Assembly: GCA_023393895.1 (NCBI GenBank)
Contig: JAEXBT010000115.1
Location: 1 to 5,249, forward strand
Reading direction: 5' to 3'
Source: Pseudomonadota bacterium
Lineage (GTDB): Bacteria > Pseudomonadota > Gammaproteobacteria > Xanthomonadales > Xanthomonadaceae
Length of the DNA stretch: 5,249 nt
Shown: piece after piece, positions 1-5,249 of the stretch
Numbering within the stretch: position 1 is the first letter of the stretch
Layout: the number at the start of each line of letters is the position of its first letter
Notes under the pieces: generated by a model
What the model saw: the letters and a program-made list of their open reading frames with translations, nothing else
The model's database searches: none
Told to the model about the DNA's origin: nothing
Program-made: the position numbers and the translations under genes

Positions 1-131
1 ACCACGAACTGGTCGAAGGACTCGATCGTCCCCTGCAGCTTGATGCCGTTGACCAGGTAGATCGACACCGGCACGCGCTCGCGGCGCAGCGCATTGAGGA
101 AGGGATCCTGCAAGGATTGGGCTTTCGACAC
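1..131 (-). CDS. hfq: RNA chaperone Hfq, partial (first 43 codons, cut by the left window edge)
   Basis: Read on the minus strand from a GTG at 131-129, the frame gives (M)[18 protein letters not shown] followed by [25 protein letters not shown], which is almost residue for residue the N-terminal helix and first Sm1 strands of E. coli Hfq. Known family role: a homohexameric Sm-like ring that pairs small RNAs with mRNAs and controls their stability and translation in the cytoplasm. The visible part includes Q8 and the SFDQFV stretch around the proximal-face uridine pocket; the YKH motif and C-terminal tail lie outside the window. The GTG start is chosen because it aligns with the family N-terminus, has an AGGGG ribosome site 6 nt upstream, and no in-frame ATG lies nearby upstream. 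It follows miaA by 90 nt in the usual miaA-hfq order. The 5' leader carries an A-rich ARN-repeat tract suggesting self-regulation (inference). Confidence 0.97.
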   Translation of the reverse strand, partial: MSKAQSLQDPFLNALRRERVPVSIYLVNGIKLQGTIESFDQFV

Positions 132-137
132 GTCTTT

Positions 138-142
138 CCCCT
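138..142 (-). promoter_or_regulatory. Ribosome binding site of hfq
   Basis: AGGGG on the minus strand lies 6 nt before the GTG at 131. It is the strongest Shine-Dalgarno match in the intergenic region and decides the non-ATG start. Its first bases overlap the end of the A-rich tract, so anything bound to that tract would cover it. Confidence 0.75.
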
Positions 143-163
143 GTTCTTGTTTGTTGTTGTTCT
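140..163 (-). promoter_or_regulatory. A-rich ARN/AAN-repeat tract in the hfq leader, candidate Hfq binding site
   Basis: On the minus strand the leader reads AG, then AAC AAC AAC AAA, one C, then AAG AAC AGG, ending inside the Shine-Dalgarno of hfq. That is four plus three triplets of the form A-R-N in a very GC-rich context. Known: the distal face of gammaproteobacterial Hfq binds (ARN)n repeats, the Hfq/Crc system of Pseudomonas uses AANAANAA motifs, and E. coli Hfq represses its own mRNA through its 5' leader. Inferred: this is an autoregulatory Hfq site. An alternative is a simple unstructured A/C-rich translation enhancer. No binding can be shown from sequence alone. Confidence 0.5.
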
Positions 164-189
164 GGTGAATCCAGGCCGGCCCCCACTTG

Positions 190-221
190 GCCGGACCCCC
201 GAGTGTATCGCACGGTCCGGC
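190..221 (-). repeat. Inverted repeat / hairpin just after the miaA stop, with a competing hairpin at 176-194
   Basis: Positions 190-197 (GCCGGACC on the plus strand) are perfectly complementary to 214-221, giving an 8-bp stem. Inside the loop GTG (203-205) can pair with CAC (211-213) across a 5-nt bulge. A second 6-bp stem, 176-181 with 189-194, uses the same bases and excludes the first. The stem begins right at the end of the miaA stop codon. There is no run of T on either strand afterwards, so it is not a standard terminator. It may be an mRNA-processing or 3'-protecting structure, an operator-like dyad around a TACACT hexamer, or chance in GC-rich DNA. Confidence 0.4.
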
Positions 222-1181
222 TCACGCGTGCGTGAAACGGCGCACCGCTTCGACCAGCCGCCCGGCATCGGCGTGCGGATCGAACCAGCGCGCATCGAGC
301 TGGCCGCGGAGCCAGGTCAGCTGGCGCTTGGCCAGCTGGCGGGTGGCGAAGATGGCGCGGTTGCGGAACGTCGCGGCATCGAACCGCCCGTCCAGATGCT
401 CCCATGCCTGCCGGTAACCGACCGCACGGATGGCCGGCAGGTCGAGCGGCGCCGGGTGGTCACGCAGTTCCGGTAGGTCACGCAGTCCACGCACCTCATC
501 AAGGAAGCCCGCGTCCAGCATCGTGTCGAAGCGAGTTTCGATGCGCCGGTGCAGACTGCCGCGATCGACCGGCGCCAGCACCAGCTTCAGCACCTTCGCC
601 GGCAACCGCGGATGGGCTGCGGCCCCTTCCCGCTGCCATTGCGAGATCGGCTTGCCGGTCAGCCGCCAGACTTCAAGCGCGCGCTGGATCCGTTGCGGAT
701 CGGTGGGATGGATGCGCGATGCGGCTTCGGGGTCCACCTTCGCCAACTGTTCGTGCAGCGCCAGCCAGCCGCCCCGTGCAGCCTCCTCCGCGATCTGCGC
801 GCGCAATGCCGGATCAGCCTCCGGCATCGACGCCAGCCCGCACAGCAATGCCTGGAAGTAGAGGCCGGTGCCGCCGGCGAGGATCGGCATCCGCCCACGT
901 GCGAGGATGCCATCGATCGCTTCGCGCGCCCCCGCCGCGAACTCCGCCGCCGAGTACGGCTGCCAGGGCTCGCGCAGGTCGATCATGTGATGCGGGGCGC
1001 ACGCGAGTTCCGCAGGGGTCGGCTTGGCCGCGCCGATGTCCAGGCGCCGGTACACCAGCGCCGAGTCCACGCTGACGATCTCGCCGCCATACCGGTCGGC
1101 CAGCGTCAGTGCGAACGCCGTCTTTCCCGACGCGGTCGGGCCCATCACCGCGATCGCCGGCGGGCGACGATCGACGGGCAT
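222..1181 (-). CDS. miaA: tRNA dimethylallyltransferase MiaA (319 aa)
   Basis: The enzyme transfers the dimethylallyl group of DMAPP to N6 of A37 in tRNAs reading UNN codons, the first step of ms2i6A synthesis, which supports accurate decoding. Visible motifs: P-loop GPTASGKT at residues 14-21; SVDSALVY at 37-44 with the catalytic-type Asp39; DIGAAKP at 48-54; GGTGLYF at 103-109; [16 protein letters not shown] at 156-171; and the C-terminal RAVGYRQAW and [15 protein letters not shown] segments. The length fits the family (E. coli 316 aa). The start is the ATG at 1181-1179, which shares one base with the putP stop (TGATG) and places the P-loop as in other MiaA proteins. The frame stays open upstream to 1391, but that extension lies inside putP and is low-complexity Arg/Gly-rich, so it is rejected. 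No clear ribosome site precedes the start, so translation is probably coupled to putP. hfq follows, as in many gammaproteobacteria. Confidence 0.97.
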   Translation of the reverse strand: MPVDRRPPAIAVMGPTASGKTAFALTLADRYGGEIVSVDSALVYRRLDIGAAKPTPAELACAPHHMIDLREPWQPYSAAEFAAGAREAIDGILARGRMPILAGGTGLYFQALLCGLASMPEADPALRAQIAEEAARGGWLALHEQLAKVDPEAASRIHPTDPQRIQRALEVWRLTGKPISQWQREGAAAHPRLPAKVLKLVLAPVDRGSLHRRIETRFDTMLDAGFLDEVRGLRDLPELRDHPAPLDLPAIRAVGYRQAWEHLDGRFDAATFRNRAIFATRQLAKRQLTWLRGQLDARWFDPHADAGRLVEAVRRFTHA

Positions 1182-2671
1182 CAGTAGCCGGTCTGCGCCA
1201 GTTCCGCGCGCACCGCGTCGTGGGTCGCCAGCACGTCGGGTGAAGGCGCCCGGCTCAACAGGCTGGCCACGACCGCCGCCAGCGTGCCCGCGATGAAGCC
1301 CGGCACGATCTCGTACAGCGCACTGCCGGCGTACTGCTTCCAGAGGATCACCGTCGCCGCCCCCGCCACGATGCCGGCCAGAGCGCCCCACCCGTTCATC
1401 CGCCGCCAGAACAACGACAGCAGCACCACCGGACCGAAAGCCGCGCCGAATCCAGCCCAGGCGTAGCTCACCAGACCGAGCACGCGGCTGTCCGGGTCAC
1501 GCGCGATGAAGATTGCGACCAGCGCGACCAGCGCCACCATCGCCCGCCCCACCCACACCAGCTCTCGCTCGCCCGCATGGGGCCGCACGAAGCCGCGGTA
1601 AAAATCCTCGGTGAGCGCGCTGGAGCACACCAGCAGCTGGCAGGACAGCGTGCTCATCACCGCCGCGAGGATCGCCGACAGCAGCACGCCGGCGATCCAC
1701 GGGTTGAACAGCGTTTCCGCCAGCACGATGAAGACGCGCTCGGGGTTCGCGGTCACCGGCGCAGCCTGGTCCGCATGCGAAAGGAAATAGGGGATGCCGA
1801 AGAAGCCGACGAGGATCGCGCCAGCCAGGCACAGGATCATCCAGGTCATGCCGATGCGCCGCGCCTGCGGGATGGTGCGCACGCTCTCGGCGGCCATGAA
1901 ACGCGCAAGGATGTGTGGCTGGCCGAAGTAGCCGAGGCCCCAGGCCAGCGCCGACACCACCGCGATGGCGCCGCCGGCGCCGATCCACGAGAGTTTCCCC
2001 GGGACCTGCTCGCCGACAATGGCGATGCTGGCCTGCGGACCACCGACGGCGAACATCACGATCAGCGGCGTCAGGATCAGCGCGAAGATCATCAGCGTCG
2101 CCTGCACGGTATCGGTCCAGCTGACCGCAAGGAAGCCGCCGATCACCGTGTAGGCGATCGTGGCCGCAGCACCCCACCACAGCGCCTGCGCGTACGGCAG
2201 GCCGAACACGCTCTCGAACAGGCGGGCGCCGGCCACGATGCCACTGGCGCAATAGAGTGCGAAGAACACCAGGATCACCAGCGCCGAAACCACGCGCAGC
2301 AGCTTGCCGTTCTCGCCGAAGCGCGTGGTGAAGTAATCCGGCAGCGTGAGTGCATCAGCGCTGCGCTCGGTGTAGAGGCGCAGCGGGCCCGCCACGAAAC
2401 GCCAGTTGAGGTAGGCGCCGATGACCAGCCCCACCGCGATCCATGCCTCGCTCATGCCGGTCAGGTAGATCGCCCCCGGCAGGCCCATCAGCAGCCAGCC
2501 GCTCATGTCGGACGCGCCGGCCGACAACGCGGTCACGTAGCCGCCGAATGAGCGCCCGCCGAGGATGTAATCGTCGAAGTCGCGCGTGCGCCGCCAGGCG
2601 ATGAAGCCGATGGCGACCATCGCCACCAGGTAAAGCCCGAAGGTGATCAGGAGCGGCGTGCTGGCGGTCAT
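1181..2671 (-). CDS. putP: Sodium/proline symporter PutP (496 aa)
   Basis: An inner-membrane member of the sodium:solute symporter family that imports L-proline with Na+ for use as a nutrient or osmoprotectant. The sequence aligns almost without gaps to E. coli PutP (502 aa), so literature numbering carries over. Asp55 and Ser57 lie in [14 protein letters not shown], Tyr140 in [15 protein letters not shown], Trp244 and Tyr248 in [14 protein letters not shown], and Ser340/Thr341 in [11 protein letters not shown]. All these Na+- or proline-binding positions known from E. coli are retained. The hydrophobic pattern fits the family's 13-helix LeuT-like fold, with strong conservation in [15 protein letters not shown] (402-416). 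The ATG at 2671 has a GGGGA site 7 nt upstream and aligns with the E. coli N-terminus. It lies 49 nt after folP and its stop overlaps the miaA start. No proline dehydrogenase (putA) is in the window. Its role is sure; why it sits among housekeeping genes is unclear. Confidence 0.97.
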   Translation of the reverse strand: MTASTPLLITFGLYLVAMVAIGFIAWRRTRDFDDYILGGRSFGGYVTALSAGASDMSGWLLMGLPGAIYLTGMSEAWIAVGLVIGAYLNWRFVAGPLRLYTERSADALTLPDYFTTRFGENGKLLRVVSALVILVFFALYCASGIVAGARLFESVFGLPYAQALWWGAAATIAYTVIGGFLAVSWTDTVQATLMIFALILTPLIVMFAVGGPQASIAIVGEQVPGKLSWIGAGGAIAVVSALAWGLGYFGQPHILARFMAAESVRTIPQARRIGMTWMILCLAGAILVGFFGIPYFLSHADQAAPVTANPERVFIVLAETLFNPWIAGVLLSAILAAVMSTLSCQLLVCSSALTEDFYRGFVRPHAGERELVWVGRAMVALVALVAIFIARDPDSRVLGLVSYAWAGFGAAFGPVVLLSLFWRRMNGWGALAGIVAGAATVILWKQYAGSALYEIVPGFIAGTLAAVVASLLSRAPSPDVLATHDAVRAELAQTGY

Positions 2672-2677
2672 GCGGAA

Positions 2678-2682
2678 TCCCC
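2678..2682 (-). promoter_or_regulatory. Ribosome binding site of putP
   Basis: GGGGA on the minus strand ends 6-7 nt before the ATG at 2671 and supports this start. It is clearly better than the sites in front of the small membrane protein, folP or miaA, in line with independent initiation of putP. Confidence 0.65.
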
Positions 2683-2696
2683 GTGGCGATGCGGCG

Positions 2697-2724
2697 AGTG
2701 TACCCGCAGCCCGCGTGTGGTCAT
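2697..2724 (-). promoter_or_regulatory. Candidate sigma-70-type promoter for putP-miaA
   Basis: On the minus strand ATGACC (2724-2719; four of six matches to TTGACA) is followed after 16 nt by TACACT (2702-2697; four of six matches to TATAAT). Transcription would start near 2690, giving a leader of about 19 nt with the putP ribosome site. The -35 box overlaps the folP stop codon. Spacing is good but the hexamers are only moderate, and GC-rich DNA gives such matches by chance. Confidence 0.33.
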
Positions 2725-2732
2725 TCCGGCCA
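2720..2732. repeat. 13-bp direct repeat, copy 1 (folP stop region)
   Basis: GTCATTCCGGCCA, identical to 3642-3654. On the minus strand it encodes the last residues WPE and the stop of folP plus one base. The two copies flank folP exactly. They may be chance, a shared remnant of an old duplication, or a degenerate intergenic repeat unit. Confidence 0.4.
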
Positions 2733-3614
2733 GTCGATTACCGGCGTAGCCCGTTCCGCGCGCGGCGCCGGCACTGCGGCGACCGCTTCCCAGACCTTCA
2801 ACGCGTCGACCGTGGCGGCGACATCGTGCACGCGGACGATCCGCGCACCGTTCTGCGCGGCGATCAGGTGCGCAGCCACCGAGGCATGCACGCGCTCGGC
2901 CGGCACTTCGCGACCGGTCAGCTCGCCGAGCGTGCGCTTGCGCGAGAGTCCGGCCAGCACCGGCACGCCCAGCTCGGTGAATCGATCCAGCCGTGCCAGC
3001 AGCTCGAGGTTGTGCGCCCGACTCTTGCCGAAGCCGAAGCCCGGGTCGGCCACCAGCTTCCTCTTGTCGATGCCGGCCATCTCGCAGGCGAAGATGCGTT
3101 CGGCGAGAAAGCGATGCACCTCGCCGACCACGTCGTCGTAACGCGGCTCGGACTGCATGGTGCGCGGCTCACCGAGCATGTGCATCAGCACCACCGCCGC
3201 ACCACTTTCGGCCGCTGCATCCGGCGCGCCCTCGCGGCGCAGGGCATACACATCGTTGATCATGCCGGCGCCGGCCGCGACCGCGGCGCGCATCACCTCC
3301 GGCTTGGAAGTGTCGATGCTGATCGGCACCCCGACCCGTGCGGCCAGCGCCTCGATCACCGGGATGACCCTGCGCAGTTCCTCGTCGACCGGCACCTCCG
3401 CCGCGCCTGGCCGGGTGGATTCGCCACCGATGTCGAGCAGGTCGGCACCCGCTTCCACCAGCTGCAGGCCATGGGCGATGGCGGCTTCGACGGTGTCGTG
3501 CGCGCCGCCGTCGGAGAACGAGTCGGGGGTGACGTTGACGATGCCCATCACCCGGCAGCGATCGAGTTTCAGGATGCGACCGGCGCAGTCGAGTTGCGGC
3601 GAAGTGTCGAACAT
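2721..3614 (-). CDS. folP: Dihydropteroate synthase FolP (297 aa)
   Basis: A cytoplasmic folate-pathway enzyme that joins 6-hydroxymethyl-7,8-dihydropterin pyrophosphate to p-aminobenzoate; it is the target of sulfonamides. A TIM-barrel DHPS with the full set of signatures: NVTPDSFSDGG at residues 27-37, DIGGESTRPGA at 61-71, DTSKPEV at 101-107, Asn120, LMHMLGEPRTMQ at 143-154, DPGFGFGK at 190-197, SRK at 224-226 and RVHDV at 261-265. Expected ligand residues Asn27, Asp101, Asn120, Asp190, Lys226, Arg261 and His263 are all present, so it should be active. It is slightly longer than E. coli FolP (282 aa) owing to short tails. The ATG at 3614 is the only reasonable start, as the next Met is inside the conserved core. 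The upstream Shine-Dalgarno is weak (GGGC) and lies in a possible 5-bp hairpin (3617-3621 with 3632-3636). It lies 28 nt after the small membrane protein. ftsH-folP linkage is widespread in gammaproteobacteria. Confidence 0.97.
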   Translation of the reverse strand: MFDTSPQLDCAGRILKLDRCRVMGIVNVTPDSFSDGGAHDTVEAAIAHGLQLVEAGADLLDIGGESTRPGAAEVPVDEELRRVIPVIEALAARVGVPISIDTSKPEVMRAAVAAGAGMINDVYALRREGAPDAAAESGAAVVLMHMLGEPRTMQSEPRYDDVVGEVHRFLAERIFACEMAGIDKRKLVADPGFGFGKSRAHNLELLARLDRFTELGVPVLAGLSRKRTLGELTGREVPAERVHASVAAHLIAAQNGARIVRVHDVAATVDALKVWEAVAAVPAPRAERATPVIDWPE

Positions 3615-3641
3615 CAGCGGGTGCCCAACGCCCCGCGCCGT

Positions 3642-3654
3642 GTCATTCCGGCCA
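3642..3654. repeat. 13-bp direct repeat, copy 2 (stop region of the small membrane protein)
   Basis: Identical to 2720-2732 and in the same position relative to its gene: it encodes the final WPE and the stop codon. Identity ends at once on both sides, so no longer duplicated block is visible. Confidence 0.4.
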
Positions 3655-3876
3655 CTGCTCGGCCTTGCGACGGCAATACACCCCGAATGCGAGCAGGGGC
3701 GAGCCGATGAGAAGCAGGGTAAGCGTCATCGCGACCGGCGGGTCGCCAAGCAGTGCATGCGCGAACGCCAAACCCACCATCGTCAGCCCGCCCCCGGCTG
3801 CGCCGGAGGCATAACGACCCCACGCCTCGGCCGTCGTATGCGGATTCGGAGTGGGCGTGGCTTGGCCGGACATCAT
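3643..3876 (-). CDS. Small two-helix inner-membrane protein of unknown function (77 aa)
   Basis: I do not recognise a family. The protein has a short polar, Pro/Thr-rich N-terminus (residues 1-20, no cleavable signal), a Gly/Ala-rich hydrophobic stretch at about 24-43, a Gly-Asp-Pro-Pro turn at 44-47, a second strongly hydrophobic stretch at about 48-67, and a basic tail [10 protein letters not shown]. The pattern predicts a helical hairpin in the inner membrane with both ends in the cytoplasm by the positive-inside rule. It starts with two Met codons: the first (3876) overlaps the ftsH stop by 4 nt, the second (3873) by 1 nt. No good ribosome site precedes either, so translation is probably coupled to ftsH. 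Overlap with ftsH and a believable membrane topology make it a real gene rather than a shadow. A role as an FtsH partner or modulator is only a guess from position. Confidence 0.75.
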   Translation of the reverse strand: MMSGQATPTPNPHTTAEAWGRYASGAAGGGLTMVGLAFAHALLGDPPVAMTLTLLLIGSPLLAFGVYCRRKAEQWPE

Positions 3877-5249
3877 GCGGTCGGCTGCACACCACCCAGG
3901 TTGATCGTCTTCGGCTCCTCGGTAGCCGGGCCACCCGGCGACCAGCCGGCCGGCGGCGGCGGCTCGCGGCCTTCCATGATCGCGTCGATCTGCGGGCCAT
4001 CGATCGTCTCGTACTTGAGCAACAGCTTGGCCATGGCGTGCAGCTTGTCCATGTGCTCGGTGAGGATGTCGGTGGTGCGCGCATAGGCGCGATCAAGGAT
4101 CCCGCGGACGACCACGTCGATCTTGCGCGCGGTCTCGTCCGATACGTGCTTGGTCTGCGACACCGAACGGCCGAGGAACACTTCCTCCTCGTCCTCGGCG
4201 TAGGTGATCGGGCCAAGCTCGTCCGACAGGCCCCACTTGGTCACCATGTTGCGCGCCACCTTGGTCGCGCGCTCGATGTCGTTGGAGGCGCCGGTGGTCA
4301 CCTTGTCGGCACCGAAGATCAGTTCCTCGGCCACGCGCCCGCCGTACAGCGAGGCCAGCTGCGACTCGATCGCCACCTTGTTGAGCGAATACTTGTCGCC
4401 TTCCGGCAGGTACATGGTGACGCCCAGCGCGCGGCCGCGCGGGATGATCGTGACCTTGTAGACCGGGTCATGTTCCGGAACCATTCGCCCGACGATGGCG
4501 TGACCGGCCTCGTGGTAGGCGGTGAGCGTCTTCTCCTCCTCGCTCATCGCCATCGAGCGGCGCTCGGCGCCCATCAGGATCTTGTCGCGCGCCTTGTCGA
4601 AGTGGTCCATGCGCACGTTCTTGGCGTTCTCGCGGGTCGCGAACAGCGCCGCCTCGTTCACCAGGTTGGCGAGGTCCGCGCCGGAGAAGCCGGGCGTGCC
4701 GCGGGCCACGATCATCGGCTCGACGTCATCGGCCAGCGGCACCTTGCGCATGTGCACGCGCAGGATCTGCTCGCGGCCCTTGACGTCCGGCAGGCCTACG
4801 ACGACCTGCCGGTCGAATCGGCCCGGGCGCAGCAGCGCCGGGTCGAGCACGTCGGGACGGTTGGTCGCGGCGATCACGATCACGCCCTCGCCGCCCTCGA
4901 AGCCGTCCATCTCGACCAGCAGCTGGTTGAGCGTCTGCTCGCGCTCGTCGTGGCCGCCGCCAAGGCCCGCGCCGCGATGGCGGCCGACCGCGTCGATCTC
5001 GTCGATGAAGATGATGCAGGGCGCCTGCTTCTTCGCCTGTTCGAACATGTCGCGCACGCGCGAGGCGCCCACGCCGACGAACATCTCGACGAAGTCGGAG
5101 CCGGAAATGGAGAAGAACGGCACCTTGGCCTCGTCGCAGCCGGCGACGTCGGCGAAGGTCACCTTCACCTGGTCGTCGGAGAGCAGCTTGGCGCGGGATT
5201 TGCCGAAGGACATCGCGCCCTTGCTGCCGCCCTGCTGCATCTGCCGCAT
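3873..5249 (-). CDS. ftsH: ATP-dependent zinc metalloprotease FtsH, 5' partial, with an internal in-frame loss of the Walker A region
   Basis: A membrane-anchored hexameric AAA+ protease that extracts and degrades membrane and regulatory proteins. The first visible residues, [23 protein letters not shown], match the region just after the second transmembrane helix, so the N-terminal ~120 residues lie outside the window and the Met at 5249 is internal. Visible motifs (window residue numbers): Walker B IIFIDEID 79-86; second region of homology ending LLRPGRFDR 139-147 with arginine fingers 141 and 144; zinc site HEAGH 246-250 with third ligand Asp324 in GASND. The C-terminal tail is short ([13 protein letters not shown]). 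Odd: DVAGCDEAK (34-42) runs straight into [14 protein letters not shown]. Compared with E. coli FtsH, about 49 residues including GPPGTGKT are absent. Without Walker A the subunit should not bind ATP. The rest is near full identity and in frame, so this is either a real deletion allele or an assembly or editing artefact. The stop overlaps the next gene by 4 nt. Confidence 0.95.
   Translation of the reverse strand: MRQMQQGGSKGAMSFGKSRAKLLSDDQVKVTFADVAGCDEAKVPFFSISGSDFVEMFVGVGASRVRDMFEQAKKQAPCIIFIDEIDAVGRHRGAGLGGGHDEREQTLNQLLVEMDGFEGGEGVIVIAATNRPDVLDPALLRPGRFDRQVVVGLPDVKGREQILRVHMRKVPLADDVEPMIVARGTPGFSGADLANLVNEAALFATRENAKNVRMDHFDKARDKILMGAERRSMAMSEEEKTLTAYHEAGHAIVGRMVPEHDPVYKVTIIPRGRALGVTMYLPEGDKYSLNKVAIESQLASLYGGRVAEELIFGADKVTTGASNDIERATKVARNMVTKWGLSDELGPITYAEDEEEVFLGRSVSQTKHVSDETARKIDVVVRGILDRAYARTTDILTEHMDKLHAMAKLLLKYETIDGPQIDAIMEGREPPPPAGWSPGGPATEEPKTINLGGVQPTA
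5124..5132 (-). other. Deletion junction in ftsH (9-bp GAGGCCAAG)
   Basis: The minus-strand 9-mer GAGGCCAAG encodes Glu-Ala-Lys. In intact FtsH proteins this tripeptide occurs twice near here: at the end of VAGCDEAK and again in AKAIAGEAKVPFF. Here one copy remains and joins the left flank of the first to the right flank of the second. That is the expected product of slippage or recombination between two short direct repeats about 147 bp apart, or of a repeat-collapsed assembly. Confidence 0.8.

Larger units (their letters stand above)
132..221. other. miaA-hfq intergenic region (90 nt)
   Basis: This is the longest non-coding gap in the window. From the miaA side it contains an imperfect hairpin that starts immediately after the miaA stop, a GC-rich stretch with a competing second hairpin, and then the A-rich tract and ribosome site of hfq. 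No convincing sigma-70 promoter was found: the loop has a TACACT hexamer, but no well-spaced -35 box. No U-tract follows either hairpin, so intrinsic termination is not supported and read-through from miaA into hfq is plausible. Confidence 0.7.

Noticed and set aside
176..221. Rho-independent terminator after miaA
   Set aside because: Stems are present but no T-run follows on either strand, so intrinsic termination is not supported.
1182..1391. A 70-residue N-terminal extension of the miaA reading frame
   Set aside because: It lies wholly inside putP in another frame, is Arg/Gly-rich shadow sequence, and MiaA proteins begin just before the P-loop, as the ATG at 1181 does.
1577..2551. Long plus-strand open frame opposite putP
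   Set aside because: The composition (many His, Gln, Arg, Asp) mirrors the codons of a hydrophobic membrane protein read on the wrong strand; no motif and no ribosome site.
2672..2732. REP-like or mobile repeat element in the folP-putP gap (ATTCC/GGAAT-type ends)
   Set aside because: The resemblance to common intergenic palindromic repeats is loose, the gap is only 49 nt, and no complete palindrome forms.
2643..3710. Long plus-strand open frame opposite folP
   Set aside because: It is antisense to a clear folP, rich in His/Arg/Ala as expected of a shadow in GC-rich DNA, and has no recognisable domain.
3157..4086. Plus-strand open frame spanning the folP start, the small membrane gene and the ftsH end
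   Set aside because: It crosses three minus-strand genes and has shadow-like composition without any domain.
5247..5249. ATG at the right edge as a true ftsH start
   Set aside because: The following residues match the segment just after the second transmembrane helix of FtsH, so this is an internal Met and the gene continues beyond the window.
1..5249. Defence system, prophage, insertion sequence, CRISPR or tRNA/rRNA gene
   Set aside because: Nearly all bases are covered by recognisable core genes with uniform composition; no transposase, repeat array or RNA-gene signature was seen.

Overview
This window is a stretch of GC-rich (about two-thirds G+C by eye) gammaproteobacterial core chromosome in which every gene lies on the minus strand. 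In order of transcription, from high to low coordinates, it holds ftsH (N-terminal part outside the window), a small two-helix membrane protein, folP, putP, miaA and the first part of hfq. The protein sequences are close to E. coli-type gammaproteobacterial orthologues. The joining of an ftsH-folP block to a miaA-hfq block, with very high GC, suggests the Xanthomonadaceae/Lysobacterales (Stenotrophomonas, Lysobacter, Luteimonas or relatives). That assignment is inferred from remembered gene order and was not searched.

Layout: 5249-3873 ftsH (AAA+ membrane protease, 5' truncated); 3876-3643 small inner-membrane protein, overlapping the ftsH stop by 4 nt; 3614-2721 folP (dihydropteroate synthase); 2671-1181 putP (Na+/proline symporter); 1181-222 miaA (tRNA isopentenyltransferase), whose start overlaps the putP stop by 1 nt; 221-132 a short leader region; 131-1 the start of hfq (RNA chaperone, GTG start), running off the left edge. 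Gaps are all under 100 nt and two junctions overlap, so the genes are probably at least partly cotranscribed. A candidate internal promoter lies in front of putP.

The most striking observation is inside ftsH. The reading frame jumps from the conserved DVAGCDEAK directly to [14 protein letters not shown]. About 49 residues normally found between these points are missing, including the whole Walker A (P-loop) motif. The frame is kept and the junction lies on a 9-bp sequence that would be expected at both ends of the missing segment. This is either a genuine in-frame deletion by slippage between short direct repeats, which should abolish ATP binding, or an assembly or sequence-editing artefact. 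Walker B, the second region of homology and the zinc-protease site are all intact.

A second point of interest is the hfq leader. An A-rich run of ARN/AAN triplets leads directly into the hfq ribosome binding site, which resembles an Hfq distal-face binding site and suggests autoregulation. The rest is ordinary housekeeping sequence. I see no mobile element, CRISPR array, RNA gene or defence-like system.
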